In this document: in pieces, positions 1 through 6,567 of the stretch
Numbering within the stretch: the stretch's first letter is position 1
How the letters are laid out: every line of letters starts with the position of its first letter
Assembly: GCA_030546905.1 (NCBI GenBank)
Contig: JAUOPI010000022.1
Span: forward strand, 1 to 57,401
Origin: Granulosicoccaceae sp. 1_MG-2023
GTDB taxonomy: Bacteria > Pseudomonadota > Gammaproteobacteria > Granulosicoccales > Granulosicoccaceae
DNA length: 57,401 nucleotides
Direction of reading: 5' to 3'
Program-made: the position numbers and the translations under genes
The notes under the pieces: model-generated
Told to the model about the DNA's origin: nothing
The model's database searches: none
What the model saw: only the letters and a program-made list of their open reading frames with translations

Positions 1-397
1 GCCTGCATGCAGGCGACAACGGTGCCGGGTCCGGCTTCGCAGGTCGCGGCCATGGCCGCTCCTACAGGGGGATTTTTGTAGGAGCCTGCAGGCTGGCGAC
101 GGCGGTACCGGGTCCGGCTGCGCCGGTCGCGGCCGTGGCCGCTCCTACAGGGGATTTTTGTAGGAGCCTGCATGCAGGCGACAACGGTGCCGGGTCCGGC
201 TTCGCAGGTCGCGGCCGTGGCCGCTCCTGCAGGTGTGTTTTTGTAGGAGCCTGCATGCAGGCGACAGCGGTGCCGGGTCCGGCTTCGCAGGTCGCGGCCA
301 TGGCCGCTCCTACAGGGGAGTTTTGTAGGAGCCTGCAGGCAGGCGACAGCGGTGCCGGGTCCAGCTTCGCAGGTCGCGGCCATGGCCGCTCCTACAG
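1..397. repeat. Tandem array of five paired REP elements (BIME-like)
   Basis: Five units begin at the window edge and at 78, 160, 243 and 325, with a period of 82-83 bases. Each unit is two REP-like palindromes facing each other. The left copy reads GTAGGAGC, then a 10-base palindrome such as CTGCATGCAG, then GCGAC. The right copy is the same plan inverted, with GGCCATGGCC or GGCCGTGGCC in the middle, ending GCTCCTAC. About 25 bases containing GCCGGGTCCGGC separate the two. Left copies lie at 1-17 (cut by the edge), 78-100, 160-182, 243-265 and 325-347. Right copies lie at 43-65, 126-148, 208-230, 291-313 and 373-395. Stem changes are partly compensatory, for example CAT to CGT in the loop. 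Similar GTAGGAGC elements are known in Pseudomonas and Xanthomonas relatives. No RAYT transposase is visible here, and the array may continue leftwards. Confidence 0.9.
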
Positions 398-415
398 CTG
401 TGTTAATCTTGACCG

Positions 416-937
416 ATGCACAAACTTCTTCTGAACCGCGCGATTTACGAGGACTTCGTTAAAACGGAGATCCCGGCGGCGCGCCATTATGTCTGGATTG
501 TGACGGCAGACATCAAGGATCTGCATGTCGAGACAGACCGTGGCTTCGAGCCGTTTCTGGCGGTACTGGCGGAGCTGGTCAGCCGCGGCGTGGCGGTTCG
601 TTTGATCCATGCCAAGGAGCCGGGGCCGGTGTTCCGCGAGGAGTTCGATCGTTTCGATGCGCTGATCAGTAATGAGCTGTTTGAGCGGATTCTCTGCCCG
701 CGGGTACATACCAAAGCCGTGGTGATCGATAATCGCCTGGCATTTGTCGGTTCGGCCAATCTGACCGGCGCGGGGATGGGCAGCAAGCATCCTGATAAAC
801 GTAATTTCGAGGCCGGCATGGTGTTCGATGATCCGCAGCAGATCGCCGAACTCTGCCATTGGGTGGATGAATTGTATCTCGGTGAGTTATGCCGCGATTG
901 CCGGCGCCGCGAGCACTGCCCGGACCCGATTGCCTGA
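416..937 (+). CDS. Single-domain phospholipase D-like protein
   Basis: This 173-residue protein carries one HKD motif: His98, Lys100 and Asp105, followed by GSAN at 112-115. That is the catalytic signature of the phospholipase D/nuclease superfamily. Members with one motif normally act as dimers, as Nuc-type endonucleases do. There is no signal peptide or membrane segment, so it is probably cytosolic. The C-terminus has a cysteine cluster (Cys127, Cys139, Cys142, Cys148) that could bind metal, which is unusual for the fold. The ATG lies 19 bases after the last REP unit and has no clear ribosome binding site, so expression may be low or the start may be wrong. The substrate cannot be told from sequence; nuclease or phosphodiesterase activity is an inference from the fold. 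Confidence 0.8.
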   Translation: MHKLLLNRAIYEDFVKTEIPAARHYVWIVTADIKDLHVETDRGFEPFLAVLAELVSRGVAVRLIHAKEPGPVFREEFDRFDALISNELFERILCPRVHTKAVVIDNRLAFVGSANLTGAGMGSKHPDKRNFEAGMVFDDPQQIAELCHWVDELYLGELCRDCRRREHCPDPIA

Positions 938-957
938 GTACACGTCTTTGGCGGGTT

Positions 958-985
958 TTGGTTTTCACGCCCGCTGCTTCATAAT
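958..985 (+). promoter_or_regulatory. Possible sigma70 promoter for the 1039 gene
   Basis: TTGGTT at 958-963 and CATAAT at 980-985 are separated by 16 bases. The match is moderate. The placement, 54 bases before a gene with a good ribosome binding site, is reasonable. Confidence 0.3.
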
Positions 986-1038
986 CGCGCAGTCATACAC
1001 CGTCGGCAGCGGCGGCCCTGTAAAGAAGGAGACTGTAA

Positions 1039-1716
1039 ATGAAAAAGCTGGCGGCGCTGATACTGGTGACAGCCCTGATCCTCGGCATCGCGTTCTGGTT
1101 CGCCACCCAAAAACCGCAAGACGACGATGCGGCGGTCGAAGCGCCCTGGCATATCAGCCTGCACGAGGACGGCAGTCTGGAAGCCTTGGGAATCCGCCTT
1201 GGCCACACCACCCTGCAGGACATGATCGACCGCCACGGTTTGCCCGACAGCATTGCCCTGTTTGCCGATGCACGTCAGGCCAGCAGCGTGGAAGCCTATT
1301 TCCGTAACGCGAAGTTCGGACCGCTCAGCATCAGTCTGGTTCTGACACTGGATGTTACCCGGGACGAACTCGATGGCATGCTGGACCGTTCCGGCGGGCA
1401 GCTCGGCACCAAAACCGGTGCCAGTAAATTCATTCTCAGCGAAGACGACCAGAACGCCCTGCTGGACAAGACGGTCGCTTATCTGACGGCCATCCCGGCT
1501 TATTCCTCACTGGAAGCGGACTACTTCCGCGAACGTCTGGGCGAGCCGAACCTCTCCCTGCAGGTTTCCGAAAGCGCGCAAAACTGGGTTTATCCGAAGC
1601 TCGGCCTGACTTTGCTGATTGATGAGGAAGGTAAGGAAGTCTTCCAATACCGCAACCCCGGGGAGTTTACCGACGGCGCTGCCGCACCGGTCATCAATAC
1701 CGATCTCAGCGAATAA
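1039..1716 (+). CDS. Membrane-anchored protein of unknown function
   Basis: I do not recognise this 225-residue protein. It starts with a short basic tip and one hydrophobic segment at about residues 4-22, which reads as an uncleaved signal anchor. A mostly soluble domain then extends into the periplasm. There is no lipobox cysteine, and the soluble part has no cysteines at all. The ATG follows AAGGAGA at a normal distance, so the start is secure. The gene is alone: a possible promoter precedes it and a strong bidirectional terminator follows immediately, shared with the convergent DUF533 gene. Nothing in the context suggests a pathway. Confidence 0.75.
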   Translation: MKKLAALILVTALILGIAFWFATQKPQDDDAAVEAPWHISLHEDGSLEALGIRLGHTTLQDMIDRHGLPDSIALFADARQASSVEAYFRNAKFGPLSISLVLTLDVTRDELDGMLDRSGGQLGTKTGASKFILSEDDQNALLDKTVAYLTAIPAYSSLEADYFRERLGEPNLSLQVSESAQNWVYPKLGLTLLIDEEGKEVFQYRNPGEFTDGAAAPVINTDLSE

Positions 1717-1717
1717 A

Positions 1718-1748
1718 AAAAAGGCCGCATAAAGCGGCCTTTTTTTTG
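1718..1748. terminator. Bidirectional rho-independent terminator
   Basis: Stem AAGGCCGC/GCGGCCTT at 1721-1728 and 1734-1741 with a 5-base loop. A-run and T-run flanks serve both the plus-strand gene ending at 1716 and the minus-strand gene ending at 1763. Confidence 0.93.
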
Positions 1749-1762
1749 ATTTCCCAAAAGAA

Positions 1763-2617
1763 TCAGGAATACAACAGCGGTGCACCGACCTGCTGGTGGA
1801 TGTTGTTTACCACCTCGGCAGACAAGCCCAGACCCTGCGCCAGGGTGTGCAGGTACTGCGCTTCGGGTTTGCAGTCCAGATCAATTGCCGTCAGCGAAAT
1901 GAAATAAACCTGCTGTTCCATGCCTTTGGGCACGCTGCGGATAAGCTCGTTCGCATCCAGCGGCTTGCTCATCTCGCTGCGCAGAAATTCCGCTTCTTCG
2001 TTTGAGATATCACCCATGTGTTCGAGCAGTTTCTGTTGCTCGGTCTGGTCGATATCACCATCGCATTTGGCCGCGTTAATCATGGCCCGCAGCAGAATTT
2101 CCGCCTGCGCATCCTGATCGGCTGTCGGCTGTGCCGCGGCCGCCAGACCACCACCGCCGAGCACACTGCCGAGCAGATCACCGATACCGCCCTGCTGCTG
2201 GCTGCCGCCGAGCTGACTGAGCAGATCGCCGATATTGGCGCCTCCGCCCTGCGACTGACCGCCGCCGAGCAGACTGCCGAGATTGCCCAGACCACCGCCG
2301 CTGTTGCCGCCGGTCAGATTACCAAGCAGATCACCCAGACCGCCGCCGGCCTGGCTGCTGCTTCCGCCGAGGCTGCCGAGCAGATCGCCCAGCCCGCCTG
2401 ACTGACTGTTATTGCCACCGAGCATATTACCCAGCGCACCGCCGAGCCCGCCGGACTGTGTGCTGCCCTGCGCGTTACCGCCGAGCAGTCCGCCCAGGGC
2501 ACCGGCCAGACCGCCTGCGCTGCTGCCGGCGGAGCCACCACGGCCCATGACCTTACCGACGCCCTTGGCGACCAATCCTGCGACGACCATCTTGGTCAAC
2601 ATACTTGCCATACTCAT
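1763..2617 (-). CDS. DUF533 (YebE-like) protein with Gly/Gln-rich repeats
   Basis: The 284-residue product has a short N-terminal hydrophobic segment (about residues 7-20). A long low-complexity region follows, built from repeats of the GGLGDLLG/GGNSQSGG type, to about residue 180. The C-terminal 100 residues are a DUF533 domain, which resembles the TerB tellurite-resistance fold, with acidic residues in its first helix pair. YebE-family proteins are inner-membrane-associated and of unknown function. I chose the ATG at 2617 because GAGGAA sits 7 bases upstream and the protein then begins with the usual hydrophobic helix; the frame is open further upstream. The repeats make in-frame length changes likely between strains. 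Confidence 0.87.
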   Translation of the reverse strand: MSMASMLTKMVVAGLVAKGVGKVMGRGGSAGSSAGGLAGALGGLLGGNAQGSTQSGGLGGALGNMLGGNNSQSGGLGDLLGSLGGSSSQAGGGLGDLLGNLTGGNSGGGLGNLGSLLGGGQSQGGGANIGDLLSQLGGSQQQGGIGDLLGSVLGGGGLAAAAQPTADQDAQAEILLRAMINAAKCDGDIDQTEQQKLLEHMGDISNEEAEFLRSEMSKPLDANELIRSVPKGMEQQVYFISLTAIDLDCKPEAQYLHTLAQGLGLSAEVVNNIHQQVGAPLLYS

Positions 2618-2636
2618 GCTGCATTCCTCTGTGTTG

Positions 2637-2700
2637 TGGGGTAGAGCAAACCGCGCCGCTGTTTGCCAACGCGGCCCTACGGTGCTGCTTACTCTACCCA
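2637..2700 (-). other. Hairpin in the 5' leader of the DUF533 gene
   Basis: The arms TGG(G)GTAGAG at 2637-2646 and CTCTACCCA at 2692-2700 pair over 9 bp with one bulged base. They enclose a second stem, CCGCG/CGCGG, at about 2651-2675. If the promoter is upstream, this structure lies in the mRNA leader some 20 bases before the start codon and could affect translation or stability. No known riboswitch class is recognised. Confidence 0.5.
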
Positions 2701-2736
2701 ATGCGGCCCGCTATGTCAGGAAAACGCGCAAAACCT

Positions 2737-2764
2737 GTGTAACAGATGGACAGAAAATCAACAA
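2737..2764 (-). promoter_or_regulatory. Possible promoter for the DUF533 gene
   Basis: Read on the minus strand, TTGTTG at 2764-2759 and TTACAC at 2742-2737 are 16 bases apart. The match is weak but well placed upstream of the structured leader. Confidence 0.3.
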
Positions 2765-2863
2765 TTTGCGATCACATACAGAAAACACGGCGGTATTCTG
2801 TCTGGCACGCCGGCAAATGCAAAACCTTGTTAAAGACGTCACCTGCAGGCAAGACAGGCCGGC

Positions 2864-3526
2864 TCAGTCGCTGAAGATGAAGTTGCGGATCAACTCCCGG
2901 CCGGCTTCCGTGGCAAAGGATTCGGGATGGAACTGAATGCCGGTAATGGGATATTCGCGGTGCCGCACGCCCATGATTTCAAAGTCCCCGGCACCGGCCA
3001 GCTTGTCCGCATTATTGAAATCCGCCGCGCTCAGCTCGCCGACGGCTGCGGTCACTTCCAGCACCGGCGGCAGACTCGCCGCTTCGGCGATCAGCGAGTG
3101 GTAGCGCATCACTTCTATCTGATCGGGAATCGAGCGGAATACGCCCTCGCCGTTATGCTGAATCGGACTGACCTTGCCGTGCATGGGCAGCGGCGCTTTG
3201 ACCACCCGGCCGCCGAAACAATGCACTATCCCCTGCATGCCCAGGCAGACACCGAGCGTGGGTATGGTGCGGCCCAGATCGGTGATCGCCGCCGCACACA
3301 CGCCGAAATAGCGTTCATCATCCGGCGAGCCCGGTCCCGGCGAGATAATCAGCCGGTCCGGCTGCGCAGCGCGTAACGCCTCCAGCGTAATCTCATCATT
3401 ACGTTTGACCGTGATGGAAAAATCCGCCAGACAGCCATCGTGTTTTTCTTTCTCGAGAATTTCACCGATAAACTGATAGAGGTTGTAGGTGAAGGAATCG
3501 TAGTTATCGATAATAAAGACGTTCAC
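2864..3526 (-). CDS. trpG: Anthranilate synthase component II (glutamine amidotransferase)
   Basis: This class I glutamine amidotransferase (220 residues) releases ammonia from glutamine for anthranilate synthesis. The catalytic triad is visible: Cys94 in GVCLGMQG, and His200 and Glu202 in FHPES. The oxyanion motif ISPGPGSP is at 61-68. Its start overlaps the trpE stop by 4 bases (ATGA), which suggests translational coupling and equal subunit output, as expected for a TrpE-TrpG complex. Homologues often serve both tryptophan and folate synthesis as TrpG/PabA. Here the linkage to trpE and trpR points to tryptophan. trpD and the rest of the pathway are not in the window. Confidence 0.95.
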   Translation of the reverse strand: MNVFIIDNYDSFTYNLYQFIGEILEKEKHDGCLADFSITVKRNDEITLEALRAAQPDRLIISPGPGSPDDERYFGVCAAAITDLGRTIPTLGVCLGMQGIVHCFGGRVVKAPLPMHGKVSPIQHNGEGVFRSIPDQIEVMRYHSLIAEAASLPPVLEVTAAVGELSAADFNNADKLAGAGDFEIMGVRHREYPITGIQFHPESFATEAGRELIRNFIFSD

Positions 3527-4917
3527 TGCGCCGCCTCCTCCGTCATAAACAAGTCCAGCACTTTTTTGGTCCCGGCGAATTTACGGCGGATCTCTTCGTA
3601 TTCATCCTCGGGATTGGAGTCGTACACATTGCCGCCGCAGGTCTGCACATACGCCCGTTCGCCGTTGGCGAAGACCGTACGGATCGGGATCGCGAAAGTG
3701 CAATCACCGTTAAAGGAGAAGTGCCCGACCGCCCCGCCGTAGGGACCACGGCCGTCGGACTCCAGGTCGTCGATAATCTTCATGGCCTCGATTTTCGGTG
3801 CACCGGTCAGGGTGCCGGCCGGGAAGTTACTCGCCAGCGCCGAAAACATATCGTGCTCTTCGGCAATAATGCCGACAATCTCACTGGAAATGTGCTGCAC
3901 ATGACTGAAGCGCTTGATGTCCATCAGGCTGCGTACCTTCACGGTACCGAAGCGCGCGACCCGGCCGATGTCATTGCGGTGCAGATCGACGATCATATTG
4001 TGCTCGGCAATTTCTTTCGGGTCGTTCAGCAGACGCCGCGCCAGTGCCCGGTCTTCCTCCGGCGTTTTGCCGCGGGCAGCCGTGCCGGCCAGCGGGAAAG
4101 TCTCCATCTCACCCTGCCGCAGACGGAATAATAATTCAGGGCTGGCACCGATCAGTTTCTGTTCGCCGAAGCGGACATAATACATCTGTGGCGAGGGGTT
4201 AATCTCACGCAGCTTCTCGTAAATATTGATGGTGTCGCCTTCGAGCCGGAAGCGTTTTTTAAAGCCCACTTCGGTCTGAAAGATCTTGCCGTCGATAATA
4301 TCCTGCTTGACCTTCATCACCGCCGCGGCGTGGTCTTCGCGGCTCATGGTGTCGCCCGTGGCAGTGACCTTCAGCGGTCCGTTGCCGGGGTAGCTTTCGG
4401 CCATCAGCGATTCGATCAGGTCCAGACGGTTTTCGTCGTAGTGAAAATAGAAAACCTCGCCGGTCATTTTGTCGAGAATCAGGCCGTCTTTATAAAGCCC
4501 GAAGCAAAAGGCATCGAAATCCTCGCTGCGCTGCAGGGACAGGCTTGGCTCAAAGTAATTCATCGCGTCGTAGCCGAGATAACCGGTCAGGCCACCGGCG
4601 TAGCGACGGGAGATCACGTCCTGCGGCACGATTTCACGCAGCAGGTAATAAGGATTATCGCTTTCGTAGTGCTCGCTGCTGCCGTCGCGGTCGGTGATGG
4701 TCAGCGTGCGACCGTTTGCCCGCAACACCTTCTGCGGATCAAAGCCGATAATGGAATAGCGCGATATATGGCTTTCTTCGCCCAGGGATTCGAGCATAAA
4801 GCAGGTGTCAAAGCGCTTTTCGATCTTTTTGAACAGACCGAAAAAGTCGCAATCAGCGCTGATCGCCACATAGGAGGGCTTGCGCGGCAAGTGGATTTTG
4901 CCGGGTTTCTTGGTCAT
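3523..4917 (-). CDS. trpE: Anthranilate synthase component I
   Basis: The 464-residue chorismate-utilising enzyme converts chorismate and ammonia to anthranilate, the first step of tryptophan synthesis. The N-terminal MLES motif followed by SRYSIIGF corresponds to the tryptophan-binding LLES site of feedback-inhibited TrpE. PabB usually has a different motif there, so I call TrpE. The catalytic half contains FPLAGT, AEHNMIVDL and FPAGTLTGAPK. It lies second in trpR-trpE-trpG, 28 bases after trpR and overlapping trpG by 4, so it is almost certainly controlled by the TrpR operator at 5190-5207. PabB remains a minor alternative. Confidence 0.93.
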   Translation of the reverse strand: MTKKPGKIHLPRKPSYVAISADCDFFGLFKKIEKRFDTCFMLESLGEESHISRYSIIGFDPQKVLRANGRTLTITDRDGSSEHYESDNPYYLLREIVPQDVISRRYAGGLTGYLGYDAMNYFEPSLSLQRSEDFDAFCFGLYKDGLILDKMTGEVFYFHYDENRLDLIESLMAESYPGNGPLKVTATGDTMSREDHAAAVMKVKQDIIDGKIFQTEVGFKKRFRLEGDTINIYEKLREINPSPQMYYVRFGEQKLIGASPELLFRLRQGEMETFPLAGTAARGKTPEEDRALARRLLNDPKEIAEHNMIVDLHRNDIGRVARFGTVKVRSLMDIKRFSHVQHISSEIVGIIAEEHDMFSALASNFPAGTLTGAPKIEAMKIIDDLESDGRGPYGGAVGHFSFNGDCTFAIPIRTVFANGERAYVQTCGGNVYDSNPEDEYEEIRRKFAGTKKVLDLFMTEEAAQ

Positions 4918-4945
4918 GTGTAGCTACTCTGTTGCTGTCCGGCAG

Positions 4946-5188
4946 TCAGTTGCCCTGCAATACTCTGGAGCCGCGGGTTACAGTGGCTATGCCCACGCCC
5001 AGCTGTTCGGCAATCTTGCGCTGAGGCACACCGGCCTCAAGCATGCGCAGTATCTGCAGACGTTTGATGATTTCGGTGAACTCGCCCGGTGTCAGCAGCG
5101 CACGCAGCGCCGACTCCATCCCGGCGCGCGAATCCAGCGCCAGCAGATGGTCGAGCAATTCGTTGAGGTGATCCTGTTCGGTACTCAT
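4946..5188 (-). CDS. trpR: Trp operon repressor, short form
   Basis: This TrpR-family DNA-binding protein has 80 residues. The recognition region reads QRKIAEQLGVGIATVTRGS, close to the E. coli helix-turn-helix, and LTPGEF matches the start of the conserved core. The E. coli protein is 108 residues; this one lacks most of the N-terminal arm and the last helix, though both halves of the helix-turn-helix remain. The operator sits immediately upstream of its own ATG, so it should repress itself and trpE-trpG when tryptophan is high. No ribosome binding site precedes the ATG and the best promoter would start RNA within a few bases of it, so the transcript may be leaderless. Confidence 0.9.
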   Translation of the reverse strand: MSTEQDHLNELLDHLLALDSRAGMESALRALLTPGEFTEIIKRLQILRMLEAGVPQRKIAEQLGVGIATVTRGSRVLQGN

Positions 5189-5189
5189 T

Positions 5190-5207
5190 GTACTAGTATG
5201 CTAGTTC
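5190..5207. promoter_or_regulatory. TrpR operator
   Basis: The 18-base site read on the minus strand is GAACTAGCATACTAGTAC. It matches the E. coli trp operator GAACTAG-TTAA-CTAGTAC at all 14 half-site positions and differs only in the central four bases. It spans the probable -10 element and transcription start of trpR-trpE-trpG. Confidence 0.92.
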
Positions 5208-5226
5208 ATCAGTACGCGCACAGCAA
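5198..5226 (-). promoter_or_regulatory. Promoter of trpR-trpE-trpG
   Basis: TTGCTG at 5226-5221 and TAGCAT at 5203-5198 are 17 bases apart on the minus strand. The predicted start, near 5191, is about 3 bases before the trpR ATG. An alternative -10, CATACT at 5200-5195, would place the start at the ATG itself. The operator overlaps either one. Confidence 0.6.
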
Positions 5227-5410
5227 GCCCTGTCTGCAATGTCTGTGCAGCGGGAATCTGTGCTGCCGCCCTGCCCGTCCGGCAGCAAGGCAGGCAAGAG
5301 CTCTTCGGGCATGGCGGCCCGGGTCACGGATGGGACTCAGTGCAGACGTTCAGCGTGGTGTGATGCGCCGCAGCGACGCTGTGCAGCGCCCGTGGCGCAG
5401 GGCTGATGAC

Positions 5411-6340
5411 TCAGGCTTTGCCGCGGTACTCGTAGCGGTAGCCGACAAACTGCCCGAGGTATTTGATCAGGTCACCGGCATACCGGCGCCAGAGAAAAAC
5501 GGCGCGGCGGGTGATCTCGTAGTAACAGCGCAGCTTGACCCACAATGGCAGTCCAAGCGTGCTGACGCGGACATAGTAACGGCCCAGCAGAAACCAGATC
5601 GGCAATTGCAGGACGTAGTGTTTTTCGGTGTCGAACCACTTTTCCCGCTCCGCCGGCGTGCGGTTAGCGTGGAAAGCACTGTCCTCGTGAATCCGGAAGT
5701 GGAAAAGCGTTTCGGGTAGCTGCCGGACCTTGCCGTAATACAGCAACTCCAGCATCAGGATTTCTTCGGATGAGGTGTAACGCCGCCAGAGACCGGTTTT
5801 GGCCAGCACATCGCGGCGCATCAGACCAAAGATGGTGGGAATGACATCGTCGCCGGCAATCTGATAATCAAACAGCTGACGCAGGCGGGCGGCATAGCCT
5901 TCTGCCATAATGCTCAGGTCGTCGATCTCCTGATTGCGCATATGCCGGGCCTGGCTGTCGACGTGATCCATATGCGGCCAGCAGATCACCACGTCGGGAT
6001 CGGCTTCCAGCGCCGCGACACACCGTTCCAGGTATTCCGGCTCAAGCAGATCGTCGTGACTGGCCCACTTGAAGTACTTGCCCCGGGAACGCTCGAAGGT
6101 GGTGTTGAAGTTACGCGCCGCGCCGAGGTTCTTGCTTTGGCAAAAGTAAGAGATCCGCTCATCACGGGCTGCGAACTCTGCGCAGATCTCGGACGTGCGA
6201 TCAGTCGAGAGGTTGTCGCAAATAATGATCTCGAAATTCGTGTAGGTCTGAGCCAACAGGGACTCGAGCGTCTCCGCGAGAAAGTTTTCGCCGTTGTAGA
6301 CGGGCAAGCCGAGGCTCACCAGAGGTTTATTTGCGTCCAT
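5411..6340 (-). CDS. Family 2 glycosyltransferase
   Basis: The 309-residue GT-A fold enzyme opens with VSLGLPVYNGENF and the nucleotide-binding IIICDNLSTDRT, and carries the metal-binding motif SHDD at about 94-97. These are standard for inverting GT2 enzymes that transfer a sugar from a nucleotide donor. The C-terminal third is rich in aromatic and basic residues and may lie against the membrane; no clear transmembrane helix is visible. It stands alone behind the large secreted protein with about 220 bases between them, so it could decorate surface polysaccharide or protein, but no polysaccharide cluster surrounds it. Donor and acceptor are unknown. Confidence 0.9.
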   Translation of the reverse strand: MDANKPLVSLGLPVYNGENFLAETLESLLAQTYTNFEIIICDNLSTDRTSEICAEFAARDERISYFCQSKNLGAARNFNTTFERSRGKYFKWASHDDLLEPEYLERCVAALEADPDVVICWPHMDHVDSQARHMRNQEIDDLSIMAEGYAARLRQLFDYQIAGDDVIPTIFGLMRRDVLAKTGLWRRYTSSEEILMLELLYYGKVRQLPETLFHFRIHEDSAFHANRTPAEREKWFDTEKHYVLQLPIWFLLGRYYVRVSTLGLPLWVKLRCYYEITRRAVFLWRRYAGDLIKYLGQFVGYRYEYRGKA

Positions 6341-6505
6341 TTAGTTTCCCGGACATCCCGATATCGGTGCTCTTGGTCGTTGGGCTTTAATGCCCGGTCA
6401 GAAACCGCAACTCTGCATTTAACCCGCCACAAACGCGTGGATTCTAAGAAAAATCTGTCTAAAACGCTACAAACTAAGGTTGCAACATTTTGTGTCAAAA
6501 TAATC

Positions 6506-6540
6506 CGGCCTGCCCGCCACAGTGTGTGACGGGCAGGCCG
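6506..6540 (-). terminator. Probable terminator of the secreted Ig-repeat gene
   Basis: A perfect 11-bp stem (CGGCCTGCCCG/CGGGCAGGCCG) with a 13-base loop begins 28 bases past the stop at 6568. On the minus strand it is followed by the T-rich ATTATTTTG. Confidence 0.6.
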
Positions 6541-6567
6541 GGCGGCTAAGCCGGCATACTATCCGGA

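Noticed and set aside
1-397. Resemblance to a CRISPR array
   Set aside because: The spacers are conserved and the units are inverted REP pairs; there are no unique spacers and no cas genes.
62-434. Open frames on both strands through the REP array
   Set aside because: They merely follow the 82-83-base repeats, have no ribosome binding site, and their repetitive products look artificial.
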